Below are positions 1 through 5,643 of a DNA stretch of 8,530 nucleotides, piece after piece. Numbering within the stretch: position 1 is the first letter of the stretch; each line of letters begins with the position of its first letter. The DNA comes from Candidatus Aminicenantota bacterium (lineage in GTDB: Bacteria; Acidobacteriota; B3-B38; Guanabaribacteriales; B3-B38). A model generated the notes under the pieces. That model was given only the letters and a program-made list of their open reading frames with translations. It was not told the DNA's origin and did not search any database. Location: assembly GCA_029880275.1 (NCBI GenBank), contig JAOUOQ010000072.1, positions 1 to 8,530 on the forward strand, given 5' to 3'. Both the position numbers and the translations under genes were made by a program.

Positions 1-920
1 TTGGTGGTCAACTGGAACCAGCGGAGCGCCTGCGAGTAATTCCTTTGCCGGTAGTAGGAGAGCCCCAGGTTAAAATGAGAGTCGGCAGACCTCTCACTGA
101 GAGGCTCTCGTTTGATGACCTCCAGAAAATATTGATGCGACCGCTGGAACTCACGGTTGTTAAAGTATACATTTCCCCTTTGCCAGAGCTCAAGGATGGT
201 GCGGGCTAAGCTGAACCGGTGGCTTTTCTCCAAGGATTCCAGCTTCTTTAAACTGTAAAGGGCGTAATCGTCCGACTGATTGGATTCTATTAGCTCTTCA
301 TACTTCTGGGCAGCTTGAAGTGCCTTGTTGAGCTCATCATAGCAATGGGCAACCAGATAGCCCGCTTCCCTTTGGTAGGGGCTGTTTTTAAGTCCCTCCA
401 GCGTAAGAAAGGCTGCTAATGCGTGCTGGTAGTCTTTGTCCTCCAGGTAGCTTCTCCCCATCCTGTACCAGGCTCGGGGAATGAGCAGGCTGGTGGGATG
501 GTCATTGATAAGCAGCCCCAGATGCTCTTTCTCCCGCGCTAAGTCATCCAGGCTGCGGCATATCTCAGCCAGGTGGAACTCGGCATAGTCAGCCAAAAGA
601 GGATTGGTCTGTAAGGTTATGTTATAGTATTCTATAGCTTCTTCATAGTCTTTCTGGTCTTGATATAACCTGGCCAGCAAATAGGGATAGCTATTCTCTC
701 TGAACAGTGATAAATCCTGCTGTTCTATATATTTAAGCTGCTGGATAGCCTGGTCGTGCTCCCCTTTGTTCATGCTCGCTATCAGCAGCTGATGGCGCTC
801 GGCAAGACGCTCTAATTTCTGCTGACTGAGCCCGGAGGGAAATGACAGAGAGAGCACAATTACTCCTATAATGGAATAAAAAGCTCTTTTATGCAACAAC
901 TGAAGGAGAAAAGGTTTCAT
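1..920 (-). CDS. Exported tetratricopeptide-repeat protein, N-terminal part (cut by the left edge)
   Basis: An ATG at 920 opens a frame that reads without a stop to the left edge (306 residues seen, C-terminus missing). Residues 1-33 look like a Sec signal peptide: basic n-region with KR at 11-12, hydrophobic core around 14-27, and a small-residue site near SGLS/QQ, so the protein is probably periplasmic or outside the membrane. From about residue 76 onward there are TPR-like helical pairs, for example YPYLLARLYQDQKDYEEAIE, then units near 148-180, 183-213, 245-278 and 281-306 (the last with HFNLGLSYYRQRNYSQALRW). Such repeats bind other proteins. An N-terminal helical TPR block behind a signal peptide also occurs in soluble lytic transglycosylases and in envelope-assembly scaffolds, but the part that would decide is outside the window. 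The ribosome-binding site is weak (GAGAA a few bases before ATG). The TPR and export calls are firm; the function is unknown. Confidence 0.8.
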   Translation of the reverse strand, partial: MKPFLLQLLHKRAFYSIIGVIVLSLSFPSGLSQQKLERLAERHQLLIASMNKGEHDQAIQQLKYIEQQDLSLFRENSYPYLLARLYQDQKDYEEAIEYYNITLQTNPLLADYAEFHLAEICRSLDDLAREKEHLGLLINDHPTSLLIPRAWYRMGRSYLEDKDYQHALAAFLTLEGLKNSPYQREAGYLVAHCYDELNKALQAAQKYEELIESNQSDDYALYSLKKLESLEKSHRFSLARTILELWQRGNVYFNNREFQRSHQYFLEVIKREPLSERSADSHFNLGLSYYRQRNYSQALRWFQLTT

Positions 921-976
921 TTGTTCTCAGTATTGCTTATAATTCTAACTTCTTGATGAAAAAGCTTTTCCTCTAG

Positions 977-1005
977 ATTATAACAGAATGGCGAGAGAAT
1001 CTCCA
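977..1005 (-). promoter_or_regulatory. Predicted promoter of the TPR-protein gene (extended -10)
   Basis: On the minus strand a perfect TATAAT (977-982) is preceded by TGT, making an extended -10 (TGnTATAAT). A 4/6 match to the -35 box, TGGAGA (1000-1005), lies 17 bases upstream. The start of transcription would be near 970, giving a leader of about 50 bases before the ATG at 920. It is read by eye only. Confidence 0.5.
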
Positions 1006-1036
1006 CCCAAAATGTGCTCCGATTTCCCTTTTTCGC

Positions 1037-1066
1037 TTGACAGGGCTCTACCTTATTCTTTATACT
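1037..1066 (+). promoter_or_regulatory. Predicted sigma70-type promoter of the DUF975-like membrane protein gene
   Basis: A perfect TTGACA at 1037-1042 is followed after 18 bases by TATACT (5/6 match) at 1061-1066. Transcription would start near 1073, about 75 bases before the preferred ATG at 1147. It sits back to back with the extended -10 promoter of the TPR gene, so the interval 921-1146 serves both genes in divergent directions. Confidence 0.6.
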
Positions 1067-1146
1067 CATTTTTAAACAATTTGGATTTCTCAAATCTTCG
1101 GATTATGAAGAGAAATGAAAAATAGAGATTGCATTCGGGGGGTAAA

Positions 1147-1725
1147 ATGTTAGGAGCGGGTTATATTAAGAGGGCTTGGACTATTCTCTGGGAGGAGGCT
1201 GGTCCCTTTATTTTAGGCGGATTGATTTTGATAGTTATCAATTCAATTGCCTCAAGCATTCTCACCGGGCCGATGATCGCGGGGTTTATGTATATGACCT
1301 TAAGAAAGCTGCGAGGGGAGCGGGTTACCTTGGGGGATGCTTTTAAGGGGTTTGAGAACTTCGTCAATACTTTTGTTGCTGGGTTGGTCTATCTGTTGAT
1401 GGTAGCTGTAGGTACCCTTTTTCTGATTATTCCTGGCATTGTTGTTGGGGCTATGTTCATATATATGTTCCCCTTCATAGTGGATAAAAATATGGATTTC
1501 GCTCAGGCTTTTAAAGCCAGCCTGGACCTCACCTCTCGGAGGCTATTGGACCACTGCCTCTTCTTTGTAGTGCTAATCCTTATCCAGGTATTAGGGGTTC
1601 TGGCTTTCGGCATCGGCATCTTTGTCACTATTCCGTTGATGTATATTGCCTTCGGAGTGGCATATTATAATTTAGTCTACCCTTCTGTGGTGAAGGAGAA
1701 GCAAAATAAGGGAGAGGTTGACTGA
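1147..1725 (+). CDS. Multipass membrane protein, DUF975-like, function unknown
   Basis: The protein is very hydrophobic, 192 residues from the ATG at 1147. Membrane segments are likely near residues 20-38, 77-98, 99-114, 136-155 and 156-178. Between the first two lies a conserved-looking stretch, GPMIAGFMYMTLRKLRGERV then TLGDAFKGF (61-69). After it come an LIIPGIVVG turn, a cytoplasmic AFKASLDLTSRR segment and a GIG..VTIPL hairpin. This pattern matches what I know of the DUF975/YciC-like family of uncharacterised bacterial membrane proteins, to which no secure biochemical role is attached. The frame is also open from a TTG at 1129 (six more residues), but the G-rich run just before 1147 works better as a ribosome-binding site for the ATG. 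It stands alone on the plus strand, with its own promoter, and converges on frr. The family call is from pattern memory; the membrane topology is visible. Confidence 0.75.
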   Translation: MLGAGYIKRAWTILWEEAGPFILGGLILIVINSIASSILTGPMIAGFMYMTLRKLRGERVTLGDAFKGFENFVNTFVAGLVYLLMVAVGTLFLIIPGIVVGAMFIYMFPFIVDKNMDFAQAFKASLDLTSRRLLDHCLFFVVLILIQVLGVLAFGIGIFVTIPLMYIAFGVAYYNLVYPSVVKEKQNKGEVD

Positions 1726-1729
1726 GTGT

Positions 1730-1756
1730 GCTCCCACCTCAGGGAGCTGATGAGGT
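1730..1756. other. Overlapping inverted repeats between convergent genes
   Basis: Two mutually exclusive hairpins overlap in the 62-base gap between the membrane-protein gene and frr. One pairs GCTCCC (1730-1735) with GGGAGC (1742-1747). The other pairs ACCTCA (1736-1741) with TGAGGT (1751-1756). Each has six perfect pairs. Neither is followed by a T-run on either strand, so this is not a classic intrinsic terminator, though it is where both converging transcripts need to stop. Confidence 0.35.
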
Positions 1757-1787
1757 TACCCCCCCTTGGAAGAGGGCTTGCGGGCTC

Positions 1788-2345
1788 TCAAATCTGCAGG
1801 AGTTCCGTTCGTTTCTTTTCTGATAGTTCTTCGATTTTTTCAATATAGCTGTCGGTGAGTTCCTGAATCTTTTGATAAGCTCTATGCTCGTCGTCTTGGG
1901 AGATCTCTTTATCCTTCTCTAACTGTTTCACATTTTCGTTGCCAGACCTTCGGCAGTTTCTTATAGATGTCTTCCCCTCTTCAGAGATCTTGGCCACTAC
2001 TCGAACCAGTTCTTGTCGGCGCTCTTCGGAAAGCGGTGGGATAGGTATCTTTATCGCTCTTCCATCGTTAAAGGGATTCAGACCGAGGTTGGATTTCAGG
2101 ATTGCCTTTTCAATCTCCGGAATCAGGGAGGTATCCCAGGGGGCTACCACCAGCAGGTCGGGCTGGGGAGCCGACAGGGTGGCAACCTGATTTAAGGGAG
2201 TCTCCTGACCATAATAGCTTACCGTTATCGGATCGAGGATAGTTATAGAAGCTCTTCCGGTACGGATATAGCTCAAGTCCTGGGTGACCACTTTGAGGGT
2301 GCTCTTCATCTTCTCTTCTACCTCAGAATAAATATCTTCCAGCAT
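1788..2345 (-). CDS. frr: Ribosome recycling factor (RRF)
   Basis: RRF acts in the cytoplasm with EF-G to split the post-termination ribosome so that subunits, tRNA and mRNA can be reused. The 185-residue length equals that of the E. coli protein. Visible family marks are the hinge RTGRA (28-32), the domain II beta region (about 31-104) ending in LGLNPFNDGRAIKIPIPPLS with EERR (107-110), and the long C-terminal helices of domain I with KEISQDDEHRA and KIQELTDSYI. The arginines that contact the ribosome are kept (R129, R132, R133 by direct alignment to E. coli numbering). The usual RRDAN reads RRSGN here, a rare change at a conserved spot. It is the last gene of the operon. Only three bases separate it from pyrH, and the final codons of pyrH (AAG GAG TGA) supply its ribosome-binding site, so the two are probably translationally coupled. 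Confidence 0.96.
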   Translation of the reverse strand: MLEDIYSEVEEKMKSTLKVVTQDLSYIRTGRASITILDPITVSYYGQETPLNQVATLSAPQPDLLVVAPWDTSLIPEIEKAILKSNLGLNPFNDGRAIKIPIPPLSEERRQELVRVVAKISEEGKTSIRNCRRSGNENVKQLEKDKEISQDDEHRAYQKIQELTDSYIEKIEELSEKKRTELLQI

Positions 2346-2348
2346 GGG

Positions 2349-3068
2349 TCACTCCTTTATGATAGAGCCAATTGGCTCTCCAAGGATGGCTCGCTTAATA
2401 TTCCCCTTTTTTAGTAGGTTGAAAATAATTATAGGGAGCTTATTGACCATGCAGAGGGAGATGGCGGTGGCATCCATCACCTGGAGCCCCTTTTCCAGTA
2501 CTTGTAGATAAGAAATGTGGTCGTATTTCTTTGCCTGGGGGTCTTTCAGGGGGTCGGAGCTGTAAATCCCATCGACCTTGGTGGCCTTGAATATCACCTC
2601 GGCCTTCAATTCCAATGACCTGAGGGCAGCCGCGGTGTCGGTGCTGAAGTAGGGGCTGCCGGTTCCCGCGGAGAGAATGACCACTTGCCCCTCTTCCAGA
2701 TAGCGGATTGCCTGGCGAGGGATGTAAAGCTCGGCTATCTGGTTCATCTCTATGGCGGAAAGGTGCCGGCTCTCAACTCCCTTCCTCTCCAGAGCGTCCT
2801 GCAGGGCCAGGCCGTTTATTACCGTAGCCAGCATTCCCATCTGGTCAGCTAATCCCCGCTCCATCCCTTCTGTTGTCGCCGCCAGTCCCCGGAAAATATT
2901 CCCGCCTCCCACCACTATGGCCAACTGCACGCCGAGCTGGTGGACCTCTTTAATCTCTTCAGCGATGGCGGAATTGACCTCGGGGTCAATGCCGGAGTTC
3001 CTTTTTCCCAGCAGAGCTTCTCCGCTGAGCTTGAGTAGTATCCGTGAAAAGCGGGGTTGGTTATTCAT
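2349..3068 (-). CDS. pyrH: UMP kinase (bacterial amino-acid-kinase fold)
   Basis: PyrH phosphorylates UMP to UDP with ATP, the committed step from de novo pyrimidine synthesis to UTP and CTP. It is a cytoplasmic hexamer in characterised bacteria. The 239 residues are a normal length. Motifs in order are KLSGEAL (13-19, phosphate binding), VVGGGNIFRG (52-61), the D75-containing ADQMGMLATVINGLAL (74-89), GTGSPYFSTDTAAALR (135-150, UMP and phosphate binding), KATKVDGIYSSDP (161-173) and MDATAISLC (198-206). All the expected catalytic and binding motifs are present. The ATG at 3068 lies 23 bases after the tsf stop and has only a weak ribosome-binding site, which suggests it relies on readthrough from tsf. 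Bacterial UMP kinases are usually regulated by UTP and GTP; nothing here departs from that. Confidence 0.97.
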   Translation of the reverse strand: MNNQPRFSRILLKLSGEALLGKRNSGIDPEVNSAIAEEIKEVHQLGVQLAIVVGGGNIFRGLAATTEGMERGLADQMGMLATVINGLALQDALERKGVESRHLSAIEMNQIAELYIPRQAIRYLEEGQVVILSAGTGSPYFSTDTAAALRSLELKAEVIFKATKVDGIYSSDPLKDPQAKKYDHISYLQVLEKGLQVMDATAISLCMVNKLPIIIFNLLKKGNIKRAILGEPIGSIIKE

Positions 3069-3091
3069 CTTCGGTTAAAGGGCTCTTACTA

Positions 3092-3691
3092 TCATTCTCT
3101 CCCCAGGGCATAGCGGACGAACCTTTTGACAACTATATTTTCACCGAATTGAGCTATCTTAGAACAGATAAGCTCTTTGATGGTGATGTCCTCATCTTTG
3201 ATGAACGGTTGTTCGTAGAGACAGACTTCCTGGTAGAACTTTTTGAGCTTCCCTTCCACTATCCTCTCCACCACCTGCTCGGGTTTGCCGCTTTGGTGCC
3301 ACGCTGCTCGGTGGCGTTCTCGTTCCTCTTCCAGCACCTCGGGGGGGACATCCTCCGGTTTAACCCATCGGGGGCATAGAGCGGCAATCTGCATAGCGAT
3401 ATCTTTCACTAAGGAATTAAACTCCTCGTTACAGGCAACAAAGTCGGTTTCGCAATTGACTTCCACCAGTACACCGATTTTTCGATCGCTGTGAATATAA
3501 GAAGTGATAAGCCCTTCGGTGGTTGCCCTCTCCGACTTTTTCTCGGCGAAGGTTATACCACGCTTCTGGAGGATTTTTATTGCTTCCTCAAGGTTCCCTT
3601 TTGCTTCTTTCAGGGCGCTCTTGCAGTCCATTATACCCAGACATGTCTTCTCTCGAAGCTGTTTTACTAAGCTGGCTGGTATCCTGGTCAT
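3092..3691 (-). CDS. tsf: Elongation factor Ts, short form
   Basis: EF-Ts is the guanine-nucleotide exchange factor that reloads EF-Tu with GTP. The N-terminal UBA-like domain (about 4-41) carries the signature as TCLGIMDCKSALKEA, and the EF-Tu-contacting segment reads VNCETDFVA (78-86). At 199 residues it lacks the extra core and coiled-coil material of the 283-residue E. coli factor and matches the short type known from Thermus and several other lineages. The usual TGxGxMDCK loop has Cys in place of the first Gly. The C-terminal end (FGENIVVKRFVRYALGRE) is typical, so the gene is complete. It follows rpsB by 68 bases in the classic rpsB-tsf pair. The start at 3691 is the only sensible one in frame near the signature, although its AGGAGGT lies 12 bases upstream. 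Confidence 0.96.
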   Translation of the reverse strand: MTRIPASLVKQLREKTCLGIMDCKSALKEAKGNLEEAIKILQKRGITFAEKKSERATTEGLITSYIHSDRKIGVLVEVNCETDFVACNEEFNSLVKDIAMQIAALCPRWVKPEDVPPEVLEEERERHRAAWHQSGKPEQVVERIVEGKLKKFYQEVCLYEQPFIKDEDITIKELICSKIAQFGENIVVKRFVRYALGRE

Positions 3692-3703
3692 ATTTTTTAG
3701 ATA

Positions 3704-3710
3704 ACCTCCT
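3704..3710 (-). promoter_or_regulatory. Strong but distant ribosome-binding site of tsf
   Basis: AGGAGGT on the minus strand is a near-perfect Shine-Dalgarno sequence, but 12 bases lie between it and the ATG at 3691, more than the usual 5-9. The codons in between in the tsf frame offer no ATG, GTG or TTG start, so the spacing cannot be fixed by moving the start. Confidence 0.6.
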
Positions 3711-3759
3711 GTGCTAATTGGAGAAGAGAGGGCTTAAACCGCCCGATGCAGTCCTTTAC

Positions 3760-4614
3760 CTACTGATGCCCCGTTTTCTCTTTGTCAGAGCTCTTTTCTG
3801 GGGATGGTTTTTCATTGGAGGGGGTTTCTGAGGAGGGCTTTTCGGCGGCGTCGGAGGCAGTTGGGGAAGCAGAGGCCGCCTCGGCTGTTTCGGGTTCGGG
3901 TGCTTCTATCTCCTCGGCTTTGCGGGATTCAAACAGCTGGTTCCCTTCAATAACGGCCTCGGCAATCTTGGAAATAATCAGATGTATGGATCTGATGGCA
4001 TCATCATTGCCGGGGATTATATAATCTATCGGGTCAGGGTTGCAATTAGTATCCACCACGGCAACTACCTTTATGTTCAACTTGTTAGCTTCGTTCACGG
4101 CAATCCTCTCCTTGCGGATGTCTATCACAAAGAGGGCATCCGGCAGACCATTCATTTTCTTGATGCCGCACAATACATTGTCCAGCTTCCCCCTTTGCTT
4201 TTCCAGCCGGGCAATCTCCTTCTTGGTCAAACCCTCGTATCGCCCATTCGTGGACATCTCCTCCAGCTGTTTCAGCCTTTCTATGCTCTTTTTAATGGTT
4301 ACATGATTGGTCAATAATCCCCCCAGCCATCTCTGGTTGACATAATACATATCACACCTTTCCGCCTCTTCTTTTACGATATCCTGAGCCTGGTTTTTGG
4401 TGCCCACAAAGAGGATTTTCCCTCCATTGGCGGCTAACTCGGTGAGAAACTGTATCGCCTCTTTAAACAACCTGACCGTTTGCTGGAGGTCTATAATGTA
4501 AATGCCATTCCTCTGACCGAAGATGTACTTCTTCATCTTGGGGTTCCATCGCTTGGTCTGATGACCGAAATGCACTCCAGCCTCTAATAGTTCCTTCATA
4601 TTGATGTTGATCAA
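3760..4614 (-). CDS. rpsB: 30S ribosomal protein S2 with a long charged C-terminal tail
   Basis: S2 binds the back of the small subunit between head and body. The family opening MKELLEAGVHFGHQTKRWNP sits at residues 6-25, followed by the core marks FGQRNGIYIIDLQQT, ILFVGTKNQAQ, YYVNQRWLGGLLTN and DALFVIDIRKE, with the C-terminal core VVAVVDTNCNPDPIDYIIPGNDDA. The core ends near residue 228. Residues 229-284 are an added tail rich in Glu, Ala, Ser, Pro and Lys (about 3763-3930), probably disordered, making the protein 284 residues against about 241 in E. coli. The start is TTG at 4614: it has a strong ribosome-binding site (AGGGAGGGAG, six bases away) and gives an N-terminus of normal S2 length. 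The first ATG in frame (4599) would drop five residues and lose the spacing. It lies 52 bases after rpsI and upstream of tsf. Confidence 0.96.
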   Translation of the reverse strand: MININMKELLEAGVHFGHQTKRWNPKMKKYIFGQRNGIYIIDLQQTVRLFKEAIQFLTELAANGGKILFVGTKNQAQDIVKEEAERCDMYYVNQRWLGGLLTNHVTIKKSIERLKQLEEMSTNGRYEGLTKKEIARLEKQRGKLDNVLCGIKKMNGLPDALFVIDIRKERIAVNEANKLNIKVVAVVDTNCNPDPIDYIIPGNDDAIRSIHLIISKIAEAVIEGNQLFESRKAEEIEAPEPETAEAASASPTASDAAEKPSSETPSNEKPSPEKSSDKEKTGHQ

Positions 4615-4620
4615 CTGAAG

Positions 4621-4649
4621 CTCCCTCCCTTAATTAATAAACATAGGGA
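4621..4649 (-). promoter_or_regulatory. rpsB ribosome-binding site with possible masking hairpin
   Basis: In the transcript, the Shine-Dalgarno run AGGGAGGGAG (4630-4621) can pair through AGGGA (4630-4626) with an upstream UCCCU (4649-4645), leaving a 14-base A/U-rich loop that contains TTAATTAA. A second CCCU (from 4659) could compete. S2 is known to repress its own rpsB-tsf message in E. coli, so a foldable site here is plausible, but five pairs are weak evidence. Confidence 0.35.
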
Positions 4650-4666
4650 TTCGCCAGGGTAATCCT

Positions 4667-5059
4667 TTACCTCTTGGAGAATTGGAACCGAGCGCGGGCA
4701 CCTCGCTGACCGTATTTTTTCCGCTCCTTGATCCGGGCATCTCTGGTAAGCAGTCCCTCCTTCTTCAACCTATCTCTCAGCTCTTTCTTATATTCTATCA
4801 GAGCTCGAGATATGCCGTGCCGTATGGCGCCAGCCTGTCCAGACAATCCCCCTCCTCTGACATTTATATAGATATCAAACTTCTCCTCGACGTCGGTTAC
4901 TATCAGCGGTTGTTTTATCAATGTCAGATGGGCTTCGTTGTGAAAATAGGAGAGTAAATCCCTGCTGTTGATCGTTATCTTCCCGCTGCCGGGACGGAGG
5001 TAAACCCGGGCAATAGAGGTCTTTCTCTTACCGGTGCCGTAATACTGAATAAAAACCAA
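4667..5059 (-). CDS. rpsI: 30S ribosomal protein S9
   Basis: S9 lies in the head of the small subunit, and its C-terminal arm reaches the P-site tRNA. The 130 residues match the family: QYYGTGKRKTSIARVYLRPG (5-24), INVRGGGLSGQAGAIRHGIS (65-84), then LLTRDARIKERKKYGQRGAR and the hallmark C-terminus FQFSKR, whose final Arg contacts tRNA in characterised ribosomes. The start is a TTG at 5059 preceded by GAGGGAGG. It gives the four residues normally found before QYYGTG, and no ATG is available in that stretch. rpsI follows rplM by 19 bases, the near-universal rplM-rpsI pair. Its second half, from about residue 92, is strongly basic, as expected for an rRNA-binding arm. Confidence 0.97.
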   Translation of the reverse strand: MVFIQYYGTGKRKTSIARVYLRPGSGKITINSRDLLSYFHNEAHLTLIKQPLIVTDVEEKFDIYINVRGGGLSGQAGAIRHGISRALIEYKKELRDRLKKEGLLTRDARIKERKKYGQRGARARFQFSKR

Positions 5060-5078
5060 TTTCCTCCCTCAAAGCATC

Positions 5079-5519
5079 TTAATCGATAGTTAAAGGCTTG
5101 GGCTTTTGAGCCTGATGGGGATGTTCGCTCCCCGCATAGACCTTCATCTTTTTGAGGAGCGTTTTCCCCAGCTTGTTTTTGGGGAGCATCCCCCATACTG
5201 CCAGCCGAATCATTTTCTCGGGGGCTTTCACCATTAACTCCTGTGCTTTGGTCTCCTTTATCCCACCGGGGTAGCCCGAGTGACGGTAATAGACCTTCTG
5301 CTTCAGCTTTTTCCCGGTGAGCTTTACTTTGCTGGCATTTATTACAATGACAAAATTCCCCATATCTAAAAATGGGGTGTATGAGGGTTTATTTTTGCCA
5401 GTTAAGATGGTAGCTATGGTAGCTGAGAGCCTTCCCAGAACCTTATCCTGGGCATCGATGAGATACCAAGTTACCTCATGCTCCTTTTTCTTAGGAAAAT
5501 AGGTCTTCATGAATTCCAT
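5079..5519 (-). CDS. rplM: 50S ribosomal protein L13
   Basis: L13 is an early-assembling large-subunit protein that binds 23S rRNA. Family marks visible are WYLIDAQDKVLGRLSATIA (18-36), YTPFLDMGNFVIVINASKV (47-65), KVYYRHSGYPGGIK (75-88), GMLPKNKLG (110-118) and VYAGSEHPHQAQKP (127-140). The length is 146 from the ATG at 5519. A second ATG at 5510 would give a product starting MKTYFP, which is how L13 usually begins. The GAGGG at 5528-5524 lies 4 bases from the first and 13 from the second, so the spacing favours the first start and homology the second. It is the first gene of the operon and lies about 21 bases behind the predicted transcription start, too short for a large folded leader. Confidence 0.97.
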   Translation of the reverse strand: MEFMKTYFPKKKEHEVTWYLIDAQDKVLGRLSATIATILTGKNKPSYTPFLDMGNFVIVINASKVKLTGKKLKQKVYYRHSGYPGGIKETKAQELMVKAPEKMIRLAVWGMLPKNKLGKTLLKKMKVYAGSEHPHQAQKPKPLTID

Positions 5520-5547
5520 CTAACCCTCATACCTTCAAAATTTACCT

Positions 5548-5576
5548 AATTTACTATAATTTTTGCCTTTTGTCAA
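5548..5576 (-). promoter_or_regulatory. Predicted promoter of the rplM-rpsI-rpsB-tsf-pyrH-frr operon
   Basis: On the minus strand, TTGACA (5576-5571) and TAAATT (5553-5548, 4/6) are separated by 17 bases. The stretch just upstream (about 5577-5600) is rich in A- and T-runs and includes an ATAAGA/TCTTAT inverted repeat (5586-5600), as expected of an UP-like element at a strong ribosomal-protein promoter. The start would be near 5541. No clear intrinsic terminator separates it from the transporter gene upstream, so some readthrough is possible. Confidence 0.6.
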
Positions 5577-5643
5577 GGGAAAACGATAAGATTTTCTTAT
5601 GGGTAAACATATTAGGGCACATTTGTCTTCGGTGGTGCTAAGC

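Noticed and set aside
90..104. CCTCTC/GAGAGG hairpin near the left edge
   Set aside because: It lies inside the TPR-protein coding sequence and has no T-run; it is explained by the codons for a Glu/Ser/Arg-rich stretch.
1105..1125. Six-codon ORF (MKRNEK) in the leader of the membrane-protein gene, as a possible uORF
   Set aside because: It has no ribosome-binding site and no visible regulatory logic; such tiny frames are expected by chance.
4975..5196. Open frame overlapping rplM and rpsI on the same strand
   Set aside because: The product has no recognisable motif and the region is fully explained by the two ribosomal protein genes in another frame.
5586..5600. ATAAGA/TCTTAT inverted repeat as a terminator of the MFS gene
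   Set aside because: The stem is only A/T-rich pairs with a three-base loop and no solid T-run after it; it fits better as part of the A/T-rich stretch upstream of the rplM promoter.
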